Part shown: positions 9,151 through 18,425 of the stretch, in pieces
Numbering within the stretch: the first letter of the stretch is position 1
Layout of the letters: every line of letters begins with the position of its first letter
From: Zopfochytrium polystomum
Taxonomy: Eukaryota; Chytridiomycota; Chytridiomycetes; Chytridiales; Chytridiaceae
NCBI GenBank assembly: GCA_025765615.1
Contig: JAIVFJ010000520.1
Span: 1 to 22,500, forward strand
DNA: 22,500 bases
Direction of reading: 5' to 3'
The notes under the pieces: model-generated
Database searches by the model: none
Told to the model about the DNA's origin: nothing
Seen by the model: only the letters and a program-made list of their open reading frames with translations
Position numbers and translations under genes: made by a program

Positions 9151-9515
9151 ACTGACTCTATTTGCTTGTCTTCCTTCCTCCCCAAATCGGATTTCAAACA
9201 CTCTTGTCTTCTGTTCGTCCCTTGTGTCCGTCGGGTAAACGGCATGGTGGTCGCTAGAAGCAAGAATGGGAATAATGCGGCAAGTCCTTCTTGCTTAATG
9301 ACGTCCTTGAGACAGGGAGCACTCAATTGATTCTCCGAACTTTGCACTACCCGTGCCCTCAAGGGCAAATGCATCAGAAATGTGAGCATACGAAAGTGAC
9401 ATGTCAGCGACAAGTATCGCTCTCGTGCCTCTGAAGCTGGGCGGCAGTGCCAGCGGCCAGCGGCCAGCGGGCGACCTAATCATCGCCCGTGAAACTAGAC
9501 GTTGAGCCTGCTCCA
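9151..9515. other. Intergenic region between divergently transcribed genes
   Basis: This lies between the minus-strand membrane-protein gene and the plus-strand ankyrin-like gene, so it should hold both promoters. A 7-bp unit (gccagcg) is repeated three times at 9449-9469. No coding feature is supported. Confidence 0.45.
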
Positions 9516-9525
9516 CCAATAAAAA
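9516..9525 (+). promoter_or_regulatory. CCAAT plus ATAAAAA core-promoter-like element
   Basis: CCAAT overlaps an A/T-rich TATA-like ATAAAAA about 125 bases before the ATG at 9650 of the ankyrin-like gene. The position suits a core promoter, but the motif is short and could be chance. Confidence 0.35.
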
Positions 9526-9649
9526 CTCGACATCACCTATCCACGTTCGCGAAGGTACCGTGGAAAGGGCGAGCTACTGGCCTGACTGGCTTGGGTTGGG
9601 GCGGCGAGCTTGTGAGGTCGGCTGCGAGAAGTCGCCGCGATCGCCGCAA

Positions 9650-10454
9650 ATGTCAGACCACCGAGCTCCATCCGCCGGCGCGGCTGCAGTGGTGGCGCGA
9701 CAACGGCTGGAGCTGCGGTACTCGGAGCGCGCGCTGCGGTGCGCTAGCCACGCGGGGCGGATCGACATCTTGCGGTGGTGGAGGGACAGCGGGCTGACGC
9801 TCTTGTACGACGAGTCGGCGTTGACGAATGCCAGTGTGGGGGTTTTGCAGTGGTGGAAGGACAGCGGCCTCGAGTTGAAGTACGACGAGGACGCTGTGAA
9901 TCACGCCAGCATCAACGGCCAGATTAATGTGCTGCAGTGGTGGAGGGACAGTGGGCTGCCCCTCAAGTATGATGAGAGAGCGGCTCTCGCGTCCCAGGGC
10001 GGCCTGATTGACGTATTGGAGTGGTGGAAAAATAGCGGACTCGAGTTCAAGTACGATTCTGAGTCGATGGACACTGCGACCGCTCACGGCGAAATCGAGG
10101 CGCTGCAGTGGTGGAAGGACAGTGGATATGAGCTCCGGTACTCTGAGGACTCTGTCCACATTGCTGTCGAAAACGGCGTGGTTCAAAGTCTGAGGTGGTG
10201 GAGGAGCAGTGGGCTCAGGGTTAACTGGGATCCCAACTCTTTCGTGTTTGCTCGATACCGGGAGGTATTGGTGTGGTGGGAAGAGTCTGGAATGTTTCAG
10301 GGATTCGTTGGAGAAATTTTCTCACCCGGAAATTCAGTTTGCGGAGGTTGCTACTTACAGAGCGGGCCTGAATACTGATGAGGACCTAAAGCAGTGGCGG
10401 GAGGCGCGAACGCGCTTAGAGCGATACGGAATAAATGGGAAAGAGCGTTCGTGA
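9650..10454 (+). CDS. Ankyrin-like repeat protein (W-W-x-[DN]-S-G repeats)
   Basis: Seven or eight degenerate repeats of about 29 residues carry the core [VL]-L-[QE]-W-W-[KR]-[DN]-S-G-L-x-[LF]-K-Y, for example VLQWWKDSGLELKYDEDAV. Tryptophan pairs start at 9690, 9776, 9851, 9938, 10022, 10109, 10196 and 10274. The helix-turn-helix pattern is ankyrin-type, so protein binding is the expected role; partners are unknown. ATG 9650 is in frame with most of the repeats. The first pair is spaced 86 bases from the second instead of 87 and sits in another frame, pointing to one lost base near 9705 (GGCTGG where GGCCTGG is expected). After the last pair the better frame shifts by one at GTGGTGGGAAG and gives KSLECFRDSLEKF, then QWREARTRLERYGINGK, stop at 10452-10454. 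Without that shift the frame stops at 10378. Either the gene is freshly decayed or it has sequence errors. Part of its 3' end is duplicated at 7072-7368. Confidence 0.7.
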
Positions 10455-10524
10455 AGTGTCAGTGCTGTGCGCGCGACGACAACACCTGTCTTTGCCAAGC
10501 TGAAGCGCAGCGGCTTCCACGGTT

Positions 10525-10908
10525 GTGCTTCGCGTCGGTGCACGCCTCTGCAACTCGGCGTTGCACGACGGGCAAACTACAACAACCAAGCGCGCCTTGT
10601 CCCGCACGATCGAGATTTGCGCCTGCGCGCCGTCCGCGCAGGGCCGCTTTGTGCTGGAGCCTGCCGAGATCCAGGCCGACGCGATGGCGACGGCGCTCGA
10701 CAACTTTGGCGTCGATCGCACGCAGTCCGTTGACGTCCTCAACTTTCTTCTGCTCCGCTTGCCGCGCGCACGGCTCGACAATTTGTACACCAACAATGCG
10801 ATGGACTACGATCGATCGATGGACGTTCTGCAGCGGTGGTTGGACAGTGGGCTGGAGCCGCGGTACTCGAACCAACCGTTCGTTTACTGGCCGGTAGCGG
10901 CTCAATAG
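10525..10908 (+). CDS. Second ankyrin-like repeat fragment or short paralogue
   Basis: The frame to the stop at 10906-10908 contains VDVLNFLLLRLPRARLDNLY and MDVLQRWLDSGLEPRYSNQP, the latter an obvious variant of the W-W-x-D-S-G repeat of the preceding gene, with one Trp replaced by Arg. The only ATG early in the frame is 10684; the frame extends upstream to about 10525 without one. It lies only 70 bases after the preceding gene's stop. It may be a truncated paralogue or a continuation of that gene after a further frame break. The protein is too short to function as an ankyrin stack on its own. Confidence 0.45.
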   Translation: MLRVGARLCNSALHDGQTTTTKRALSRTIEICACAPSAQGRFVLEPAEIQADAMATALDNFGVDRTQSVDVLNFLLLRLPRARLDNLYTNNAMDYDRSMDVLQRWLDSGLEPRYSNQPFVYWPVAAQ

Positions 10909-11151
10909 CGGTGGTTTGAACAGGTGAAGCCACTGACTTTCATCAACTCACCGAAGCGGGACAGTGTGAGTGGGTGTCGGAAAAAAGTCAACATCATCAA
11001 CTCACTTCAAAGCTTCTTATGGAGTAACAAACTGCAACAAAGCCTGTGTTCCAGAGAATGAAATCTATTGGCAAGAACAGAAGCTAAAGCAAATGACACT
11101 ACTAAATCTATATCTCACTACAAAAACGGGACAAACAAGAAAAAGAAGCGC
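10909..11151. other. Convergent intergenic region
   Basis: This lies between the ends of the ankyrin-like fragment (plus) and the DUF3712-like gene (minus), and presumably holds both 3' ends. It is A-rich near 11030-11145. No gene is seen. Confidence 0.5.
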
Positions 11152-12787
11152 TTAGGTCGGCGAAACCTTCGTCTTCAAGTCCGGCGTGATCGTCACATTG
11201 GCCTGATTGTACTTGAACGACGAGACGTACCCTCCCACGGAGATGGTGAGCTGCGAAAACACGTCCACCTGCACCTGCTTGCCCGAATACACGGCCAACA
11301 CCAGCGTCGTAGTGCACGCGGCCGGCGCCCCATTGATGGGAATCATCGAGGGGATATACGGCGAAAACCGCGTCCCCCTCGCCGGGATCGCAAAATCCGT
11401 GGCATTGAACGCTGCGTTGATATTGATGCACTGGACCCCCTGGAAGAACACCGTCGCCGAGATCCCCGTGATCGCCACCCCGACGTCGAACGGGTTCGCC
11501 GCCGTCATCGTCGTCTTGACGTTGTAGATGTTGCCCGTCCCCGGCGCGGGCGCCTTGGTCAGCTTAATGCTGCTCACGTACGCTGTCGTGTTGGACAGCA
11601 GCTTGGTCCCTTCGGACCCGGGCAGCGTCTGCGCGATCTGCAGGCTGCCCAGCGCGAGGTCCAGCGCGGGGAGGTTTGCAGCTTTGCCCGATCCGACGAC
11701 GACGTCGGTTGAGTTGCCTGCGACGAAACGCGAGATGAGCGTGCTGGCGGCGGTGACGGCCGCGGCGTCGGCGGGGTCTGGGTGGATGTAGCCGGTGGCG
11801 GCGTACTTGTTGGTGCCGGTGCCGAGGGAGAAGGACGGGAGGACGACTGTGCCGATCGTCGAGCCATTGTATTTGAGGCTGAGCGTGACGTCGGTGCTGA
11901 GCTGAAGGGTAATAGTGGACGGGTTGACGATTTGGACGTCGACACTGAGCTGTAAGCCAGTATTTGGGTTGCCGCCTTGTAGTTTGGGAATCGACGTCAC
12001 CGTCGTCTGCTTGAGGCCGCCCAATCCTATTGTGCATAGTTAAAGTGACGAGCACTTAGTAAATCGGAAGAACGGGAGCAAAAAACGACACACTCACGCA
12101 TTCACGCACACGCACACTCAAGCTCCCATACACGCTCGAAACTCACCAATCAACGACGAATTCACTGCAAACTGCACGTTTTCCAAGCACACATCCGTAG
12201 AATCCAACCCCGGCAGCATCACGTCCGACACGTCCGCGCCGTTCGTCGCCACGCCCGACATGCCCAGCGGCACCGGCCCGCTGAGCAACGTGATCCCCTG
12301 CAGCAGTTGCTCATACGCCAGCAGGGTCTCCGCGTCCGCCGCCACCGGCGCAAACACGGCGTCCACCAAGTCAATGACGACCGCACCCGTCGCCGAGTCC
12401 CCCGAGGCCGCTACGGTCGCTGACGCTGATGGCCCCGATCGGAGGGCGGCCCGGCTGCCCGACCTTAATGGTCGACGACACATGCGTGAACCGCAGGTAC
12501 AGGCTGCTGAGGGACTCCGGGAGGCCGACCGAGATGCGCACGCCCGTCGACGAGGCGAGCGCGTACGGCTGCCCCGCCGGGAAGTTGAGGTTGAAGTTTG
12601 AGAGGGCGATGCCGGTGATCAGCGGAGTCGTTTTTAGGTGGACGCCGTTGCCCGTGCCGCAGGTCGAGGACATGCAGATGAGCCCGTCGCGCGGCTCGCC
12701 GCAGACCGCGGCGAGGGCGGCATTGGGGAGTGCCGCTAGGAGGAGTGATGCCGCTGCGAGGGCGGGGAAGGGATTGGGGAGGTGCAT
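11152..12787 (-). CDS. Secreted DUF3712/LEA-like fungal protein
   Basis: ATG at 12787 starts a clear signal peptide (LAAASLLLAALPNAALA, cleavage near residue 27), followed by CGEPRDGLICMSSTC. The rest is beta-rich with the repeated pattern 'N/D-S-x-T-I-x-L' and GV.I..I.A.VF, as in LEA14/DUF3712-type fungal surface proteins. Examples are ALSNFNLNFPAGQPYAL, LQLSVDVQIVNPSTITLQLS, GTNKYAATGYI and NPFDVGVAITGISATVFFQG. An intron with donor GTGAGT and acceptor AATAG (12146-12027, 120 bases) joins SLIG to LGGLKQ in frame. Around 12415 the frame changes by one base, between PIGAISVS and TVAASGDSATGAVVIDLVDA; both sides are convincing, so an indel is likelier than an intron. The product is about 505 residues with no membrane anchor at the C-terminus. 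It is probably extracellular or wall-associated; the molecular function of this family is not known to me. Confidence 0.7.
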
Positions 12788-13649
12788 TTTCGGTTGAGGG
12801 CGTGAGGTGGGTCTGGTGACTATTCAAGTCCGGAGCCCGCTCTACTATGATCCCTTTTCTTTTTTCTTTTTTATTTGTTCTCTTCACTCTCACGAGTCCC
12901 TCTCTCGCTGTCTCTCTACTGTCCCAGGATAATAATGAAAGTTGAGAGTTGTGGAGGGGCAATAATTGAAGCGTGGGCTGTCTCGGTGTGGAAAACGTGG
13001 CCTTCCCCTGCATTTGCTGTTGACTCCTGCCAGAGCAGAAAGGAAAAATGAGCAGTAAGAAGACAGAAATTTTTGCATGGCGGAGTTGCAGGCTCATGAA
13101 TTGACCGAGCCGAAATAGAAGACAGCGAGGAGCGTCCCCTCCCCGGAGGTTTTCCTTTCCCGGATCGACTTGGGGTGAGACGCTGCCCGCGCACGAGCTG
13201 CCTGAAGGGGCAATCCGAAAGTGTAAAAGACAGGTCCCCACGGCCGATCCAGCAAAGGCTTCTGCTCGCCTGCGGGAGACTTGGGTACTCGGAGGTTTTT
13301 CCAGCTCGTTGGCCGATTCGCACGTGCACCGGCTGCAGGAAAATCTGATTAGCCGACCCGGCGCCCGTCTTTCATTGAGCGTGGCTTTGGACTGGAACCG
13401 CCGCGTGACTTGAACGCTAAAGAAAGGAGGTTTCGGCGACTGTTTTATCGCACACGGGCCGCTTACTTTTTTTCTCATACTGAAGGCAATGTCATGAGAT
13501 GCAAGCGAAGCTGAAACAGAGGGAGGATGAAGGACGGACAAAAGGGGATCTCCAATCGCATTTAGAAAGAGATAAGCAAAATCAGGGCTCGCCGCTCCGC
13601 CCGTTCAGTGCCGCTTCTGCGGCGCGAAACAAAAGTCCAGCGCATCTGG
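12788..13649. other. Upstream region of the DUF3712-like gene
   Basis: This should contain the promoter of the minus-strand secreted-protein gene. It includes pyrimidine-rich DNA (12850-12925). Several frames of 60-140 codons are open on both strands, but none has coding-like codon bias or recognisable motifs. No gene is supported. Confidence 0.4.
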
Positions 13650-14150
13650 CCCAGCGCCGCACCTCCTCTTCCTTCCACTTCGACAAACGTTTCACTTGAG
13701 CAAGAAGAGGTCGAACCACTTCTACGTTCAGCTTTGAGGACCATCAAGTACAGTCTTCGAGGAGATCGACGGACGAGCGCTGGCGATGGCGACGGTTCGC
13801 TTCAAGTGCGGAAAGTGTGCGTCCAGTACCGCAGTTCTGTGGCTGCTTCTCGCCACGGCATCCCACATCGTCCTTTGACCTTCCTCCCGATCCCAGCGAA
13901 ACCGGCCGATTACCACTCGCGAGCTCGGCTCCTCCAACCCCACTCTCCGACCACGTCTTTTCTCTCTCCGCGCCCTCCCACCGTCGGCCGCCGGTGACGG
14001 CCTTTCCCTTCCACTCGAACAGCGAGACGTCGCTGATCCCCGTCGAGCCTTAAGCGCACCGGGTTGGCGATCTCGTCTCGGGAGCTTGGGGAGTGGCTGG
14101 GCGTTGCGATCGGCGTTCGGTCCACGGGGTTGCGGGCATAGTGCAGAAAG
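13650..14150 (+). other. Candidate exon region, product not recognised
   Basis: Plus-strand frames with coding-like codons include QEEVEPLLRSALRTIKYSL (about 13700), then VTAFPFHSNSETSLIPVEP (to 14052), and KRTGLAISSRELGEWLGVAI followed by GVRSTGLRA and TAG (to about 14142). The last two would be continuous if one T of the CCTTAA at 14049-14054 were absent. The reading is protein-like but no family is recognised and no start is evident, so this is a hint of a multi-exon gene rather than a gene call. Confidence 0.25.
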
Positions 14151-15007
14151 CAGTGTCGAAGAATTACTGTTTTTCTGTCAGGGGCCCCTCGATAATTGCG
14201 CCATTTTCTTGGCTGAGTATTCTGACCTTAATCCCACTCTCCAACGCCCAGTCTCCCGCAGGGCCTGTCCTGGAGCAACCAAAATTTGCGTCACAAGTAT
14301 ACTCATCGTTCTCTCCAACTGCCTGCTCTACCCTCCCAACGACTCTCTCATGCATGCAACTCGGAGTCGGCGACGTGTCACGGAAGCTTGGTCTTGTCCA
14401 TTATTGGATTGGAAAACAAAATCATGGAGCGAGTTCGTCTCAGCCTCGTCCAGCGCTCATACCCGCGCCGCCCCCGACTTGCCCCTTTCGGGAAAGAACA
14501 AAGGCGCGGTTTTTGTGTCCAGTCAGAATCGGTCCACGCGCACCATGTATTTGCTTGCTTGTTTGCTTTGTCTTTGTTTGGGGCTCGCCGCGGGTAAATG
14601 CGCAATGATTCGTTTGAAGCCTCTCTCTGTGCAACCGCGGCCGGTTCGGAAGGATTTTCCCCGGCTTGGGCAAGTGTGCGTGTGTGTGTGTGTGTGTGTC
14701 TGTGCGTGCGTGTTGGTCGGATGCGCCAACCATGGAAAAGCTCTGTCGTTGGGAAACAAGCGTGCCAAACACAAGGGCTGTTTGCCTATCGTTTCAGTCC
14801 CTACGCTGGGATACTTGCTGGCTAAGCCCCCCCTCCCTATTCGAATCTTATCCTCCCGCGAGTTTACTTTACTTCGCATTTCTTCTCCCTTGCACACCCT
14901 TTCTCGCTGTGTTTGTATTGCAAAGCTCGTCGGTTGGGAAATGGACAGACTTCAATTTTATTGCAATAGCGAACAAAAAGAAGCAAAATGAAAAACCTCG
15001 GCTTGAC
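14151..15007. other. Unassigned stretch
   Basis: It contains a (GT)10 run at 14680-14699 and mixed-composition DNA. The open frames overlap on all strands and none shows biased codons, splice logic or known motifs. Confidence 0.4.
14680..14699. repeat. (GT)10 microsatellite
   Basis: An uninterrupted GT run within a longer imperfect GTGC/GT stretch (about 14674-14712). Confidence 0.9.
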
Positions 15008-15762
15008 TCATCCAGCCGTCCCCCCCGTCAGCACCCCAACATGTGTCTTCAAGTCGCACAGCGCCTCGATTCCAAACGGGTTTGCAGGCCGATGAGCCAC
15101 ACGGTCATATGGCTGCGCCTCGGGCGACTTCCTCGCCCTCCTCGCTTGCTCCGCCGCCTGCGGCGGAGGCGGCGGAGGGGGCGCCACGAACGTGTTGGGC
15201 CCGCGGATGCGCCGCCGCGGCCCGTCGTCTTCGCCGCTCGCGCGGCACGGCTCGCACGCAACCCGCCGACGCCGATGGATGCAGATCGACCCGCCGCCTT
15301 GACCGAGGTTGTAGCAGTCCACGCACTGCGACCGCCGGCGGTTGTGCGCGCAGGGGGCTCGGCGTCGCGGCTTTCGGCGGGGCGGCGGCGCAACGGCGGC
15401 GCTGCGAGGCGTGGCGGCGGGGGCGGCGGCGGTGACGGGCGTCGGAGGCGGCGTGGTGCTGAGTGCGGGCGGCGATTCCGGTAAGTGGGTGGGGATGTGT
15501 TTGGACAGCACGGCGAAGGGGCCGGCGAACGGGGCGGCGTAAATGGTGCCGACGGGCGAGTGATGCGAGGGAGGGTGAGGGTAGGGTTGCCCAACGTGGA
15601 AGACGACGTTGTAGACTTGCTGCGGCGGGGACGGCGTGGGCCTGGGGGCCTGGGGCGAAGTGAGTGGCGGTGGCGGGACTTTCGCCGACTTGTGGTTGAA
15701 GGGTGTTGGGCGGTGGGTCTCGGTGCTCGTGGTGGTGGTGAGCGGGGCATTGTTAAGGATCT
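15008..15762 (-). CDS. Proline-rich protein with two C-x-H-x6-C-x2-C zinc-binding-like motifs
   Basis: One frame stays open on the minus strand from an AG acceptor-like CTAG at about 15763 to the stop at 15008, with strongly GC-ending codons and no ATG, so an upstream exon or a start outside this frame is implied. In order it shows a Pro/Thr-rich half (PSPPQQVYNVVFHVGQPYPH, then GTIYAAPFAGPFAVLSKHIP), a basic RRKPRRRAP, two 13-residue motifs CAHNRRRSQCVDC (15352-15314) and CIHRRRRVACEPC (15283-15245) separated by YNLGQGGGSI, then GPRRRIRGPNTFVAPP, a proline run and a basic C-terminal region. Each motif has the Cys-His-Cys-Cys set expected for one zinc ion. The Arg-rich loops suggest nucleic-acid or nuclear localisation roles, which is inference. 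Similar CxHxRxR..CxxC units recur, as I recall, in oomycetes, chytrids and large DNA viruses. A decayed copy lies 1.3 kb away. Confidence 0.6.
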
Positions 15763-16419
15763 AGTTTTTTTTTTGTTTTTTTTTTTCGGTAAGGGTTGTG
15801 GGGCTGGAATATATTTATCATTGGGCTGACTCTCGTTGCGGTGGAGAACGGAGTGAGTGTTTGTGTGGGTGCGGCGTGCGAGTGTCTGTCCGTCCGTCCT
15901 TCGGCTGGCGCGGACAAATTCATCCGCCTTTGTCTTACAAACAATCACGGACTTTGGAGTTCAACAACTTCCGTTCTAACGCGCAGTTACACACACACAC
16001 ACACGCTCTCTCTGTCTCTCCCACTGTCCAAGTATTTGAATAGGCTTGTTTGGCGCTCAGCCGCGCTGCCATTTCTTTCGGAATCGGGGCTTTATTCAGC
16101 CTTTCCTCTTATCGCGGAAAGAGACAAGTCGGAGAATCTCATTCTGCCAAGATAGTATATATCAAATGCACACACACCCAATTGGTAAGATAAGCAGAAA
16201 CTGCTTCAACATTCGCACTCGCTCATCGGCTCTCGCTTTGGTCGCATCTCCTCATTGAGAGCCTGGCTCGGCGCGTTGCCATCGCGTGGCATGCTGCTTT
16301 CCCACGCCGGCTCAGCGAATTCCTTTATCGGCGGCCTTTTCTTTTGCCACTCGCGGTGCAGTCCTCGAAAGCGCATTGCCACCGAGGTGGACAGAGAACA
16401 ATGGGTCCACTCTGTTTTT
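15763..16419. other. Region between the zinc-motif gene and its decayed copy
   Basis: This should include the upstream exon or promoter of the minus-strand zinc-motif gene. It holds (AC)8 at 15989-16004 and T-rich tracts at 15764-15786. No coding feature is recognised. Confidence 0.4.
15989..16004. repeat. (AC)8 microsatellite followed by TC-rich tract
   Basis: A short uninterrupted AC run followed by (TC)n-like sequence to about 16022. Confidence 0.9.
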
Positions 16420-16805
16420 GGTTTGCATGATTTGCAGGCCGTTGAGTCACGCGGTCATAATGACTTCGCCGCGGGCGACTTCCCCGCCCTCCCGCATCCT
16501 CCGCAGTAGCCTTTGTCGTGGTCGTAGTTGTCGTCAACGGCGGCAGCGGCGAAGGAGGCGCCACAAACGTGTTTGGCCCGCGGATCCGCCGCCGCGGCCT
16601 GTCCTCTTCGCCGCCCGCGCCACGCGATGCGCCGCCGCCGGTGGATGCAGATCGACCGGCGGCCTTGACCGAGGTTTCAGCAGTCCACGCACTGCGACCG
16701 GCGGCCGGTTGTGCGCGCAGGGGGGCCCGGCGTCGCGGCTTGCGGCGCAACGGCGGCGGTGGTGGGAGTTGGGGGGAGGCGGTGGTGGAGAGTGCGGGCG
16801 GCTGC
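16420..16805 (-). pseudogene. Decayed duplicate of the zinc-motif gene
   Basis: This aligns with about 15077-15480 of the neighbouring gene in the same orientation; shared blocks include RRKPRRRAP, RRSQCVDC, SICIHRRRR, RRRIRGPNTFVAPP and the RPAN-type end. Lesions are clear: G6 at 16720-16725 where the intact copy has G5 (frame shift ahead of the first Cys); another extra base in the Arg-rich loop; TGA at 16677-16679 where the intact copy has TAC after VDC; and a loss of about 11 bases that removes the last two cysteines of the second motif. The Pro-rich N-terminal half is absent. Only one of several frames is readable at a time, so no working product is expected. Confidence 0.8.
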
Positions 16806-17082
16806 AGAGAGGCGCTGGGAGGCTTTGTGAGTGAGCGACAAAAAAATAAACCTTGCCAATATATTTTCTTTTTTCATTTTTTGGTTTGTCTCGGCGTTTC
16901 GCCCGCGGGCCGACGGCTCACGGACACGCCGGAGTTGACGCGGTTCTCGCTTTCCTTTCCTTTTTTGGGGGTGCCCGTGGTTGGTTCTCAACACCACCAC
17001 CACACACATCACGAGCCCGATCGACGTGTCTGGGGCTTCGTTTTTCTCTTTTTATTTTTACTTTTTCTTCTTCTTCTTCTTG
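16806..17082. other. Upstream region of the GH16 gene, distal part
   Basis: T-rich and CT-rich intergenic DNA with no gene. The T/CTT runs at 17041-17082 precede the tandem repeat described next. Confidence 0.45.
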
Positions 17083-17126
17083 TCCCTTTCCTTGTGACTA
17101 CACATCCCTTTCCTTGTGACTACACA
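17083..17126 (+). repeat. Perfect tandem 22-bp repeat in the GH16 upstream region
   Basis: Two identical head-to-tail copies (17083-17104 and 17105-17126) of a unit beginning tccctttccttgtgactaca. They lie about 160 bases before the GH16 start codon. The TGACTA inside each unit resembles a bZIP half-site, so paired activator binding is possible, but recent slippage is equally likely. Confidence 0.9.
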
Positions 17127-17193
17127 CGGGCCAGCGCCACGTGAGCGTGAGTGGCGGACCCAAGCAAGCGGTCCTTTCTTTCTCTTCACGCTG

Positions 17194-17200
17194 TATTTAA
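17194..17200 (+). promoter_or_regulatory. TATA-like element of the GH16 gene
   Basis: TATTTAA lies 87 bases upstream of the ATG at 17287, in otherwise GC-balanced DNA, with a C-rich leader afterwards. The position suits a core promoter. Confidence 0.5.
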
Positions 17201-17286
17201 GAACGCGCCTGCCCCGGATTCCTCACCTCCCAACAACCCTCATCCTCAGCAGATCGTCGTCGAATACCTCATATCCATCCATCATC

Positions 17287-18425
17287 ATGAGTGCCGCCGC
17301 CGCCGCCGCCCGTTCCTCCGCCCTCTTCCTCGCGCTCCTGTGCTGGGCCTCCGCCCCCGCCCCCGTCCTCGCCGCCTACAAGCTGGTCGACACGTTCTCC
17401 GGCTCGACCTTCTTCAACAACTTTGACTTCTTCACCGGCGCTGACCCCACCCACGGCACCGTCCAGTACCTCAGCCAGTCCGCCGCCCAGTCCGCCGGCA
17501 TCATCACCGCCGGCAACCCGACCATCATCGCCGCAGACACCACCCACGTCCAGTCCGCCGGCCGCTCCAGCGTGCGCATCACCTCCAAAAAGTCCTACAA
17601 CACCGGCCTCTTCGCCTTTGACCTCAACCACATGCCCGCAGGCTGCGGCACCTGGCCCGCCGTGTGGATGCTCGGTCCCAACTGGCCAAACAGCGGGGAA
17701 ATCGATATCGTCGAGGGCGTCAACGTCAACTCGAACAACCAGGTCACACTCCACACCTCCGCCGGCTGCTCCATCGACACCTCCGCGCAGCACCAGTCCG
17801 GCTCGACCCTCACCACCAGCTGCGTGTCCCCCGGCACCGACAACTCGGGCTGCGGCGTCCAAGGAAACTCGGGCAACTCGTACGGCAGCGGGTTCAACTC
17901 CGCCGGCGGCGGCGTCTACGCCATGGAGTGGTACAACGGCAGCCCCGGCGCCATCAAGGTCTGGTTCTTCCCGCGCGGATCGGTACCCTCGGACCTCACC
18001 TCCAACAACCCCAACCCCGGCAACTGGGGAACGCCCATGGCGCACTTTCCGCTTGGCAGCCAGTGCGCGCCGAGCCACTTTGCGAACCTGCAGATCGTGC
18101 TGGATTTGACGTTTTGCGGCGACTGGGCTGGAAAGGTTTACGGTGCGCGCGCCTTCTTTTCGCCGTTGATTTTTTATTATTTATTTTTATTTTTTTTTTC
18201 CCTCTGTCGCTTCATCTAACTCGCGCACTAACAGGCCCTGGCTGCACCGGCGGCAGCGGCGACGCGGCGTGCCAGTACCTCGTCATCAACTACCCGCAAA
18301 ACTTCAAGGAGGCCTACTGGAGCATCAACTCGATCAAAACGTTTTCAGTGAGTTTTTTTTTTCTTTCCGTTTTTGGTTTCTTTGCGGCAATCGCTCATAC
18401 CCGCGACTACCACCAGGCCGTATGA
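17287..18425 (+). CDS. Secreted GH16 endo-beta-1,3(4)-glucanase-like enzyme, three exons
   Basis: Exons are 17287-18142, 18235-18347 and 18417-18425 (TGA), total 978 bases, 325 residues, all in frame. Intron 1 starts GTGCGC, has branch-like CTAAC at 18216 and ends AACAG; intron 2 starts GTGAGT and ends CACCAG. ATG 17287 begins a signal peptide (SALFLALLCWASAPAPVLAA), then YKLVDTFSGSTFFNNFDFF as in fungal GH16 laminarinase-type enzymes. The catalytic motif GEIDIVEG gives E138 (nucleophile), D140 and E143 (acid/base). Other family blocks are GLFAFDLNHMPAGCGTWPAV with WMLGPNWPN before the motif, the LHTSAGC segment after it, and YAMEWYN, VWFFPRG and LDLTFCGDWAG later. Paired cysteines suggest a disulfide-bonded secreted fold. 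The enzyme should cut beta-1,3 or mixed-linkage glucans in fungal or plant walls; exact specificity cannot be read. Codon use is C-ending and the gene has no frame breaks. Confidence 0.93.

Noticed and set aside
10264..10299. 36-base GTATTG...TTTCAG 'intron' near the end of the ankyrin-like gene
   Set aside because: It is too short and would remove a conserved W-W repeat core; a one-base gain in GGG explains the frame change better.
15049..15948. 300-codon minus-strand frame rich in Arg, Pro and Ser
   Set aside because: It is one base out of phase with the frame carrying the two zinc motifs and has poorer codon use. Its ATG at 15750 leads only into the shadow frame.
17269..18078. 270-codon minus-strand frame and a 272-codon plus frame within the GH16 gene
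   Set aside because: Both are shadows of a GC-rich coding exon; the GH16 frame has the signal peptide, catalytic motif and matching splice sites.
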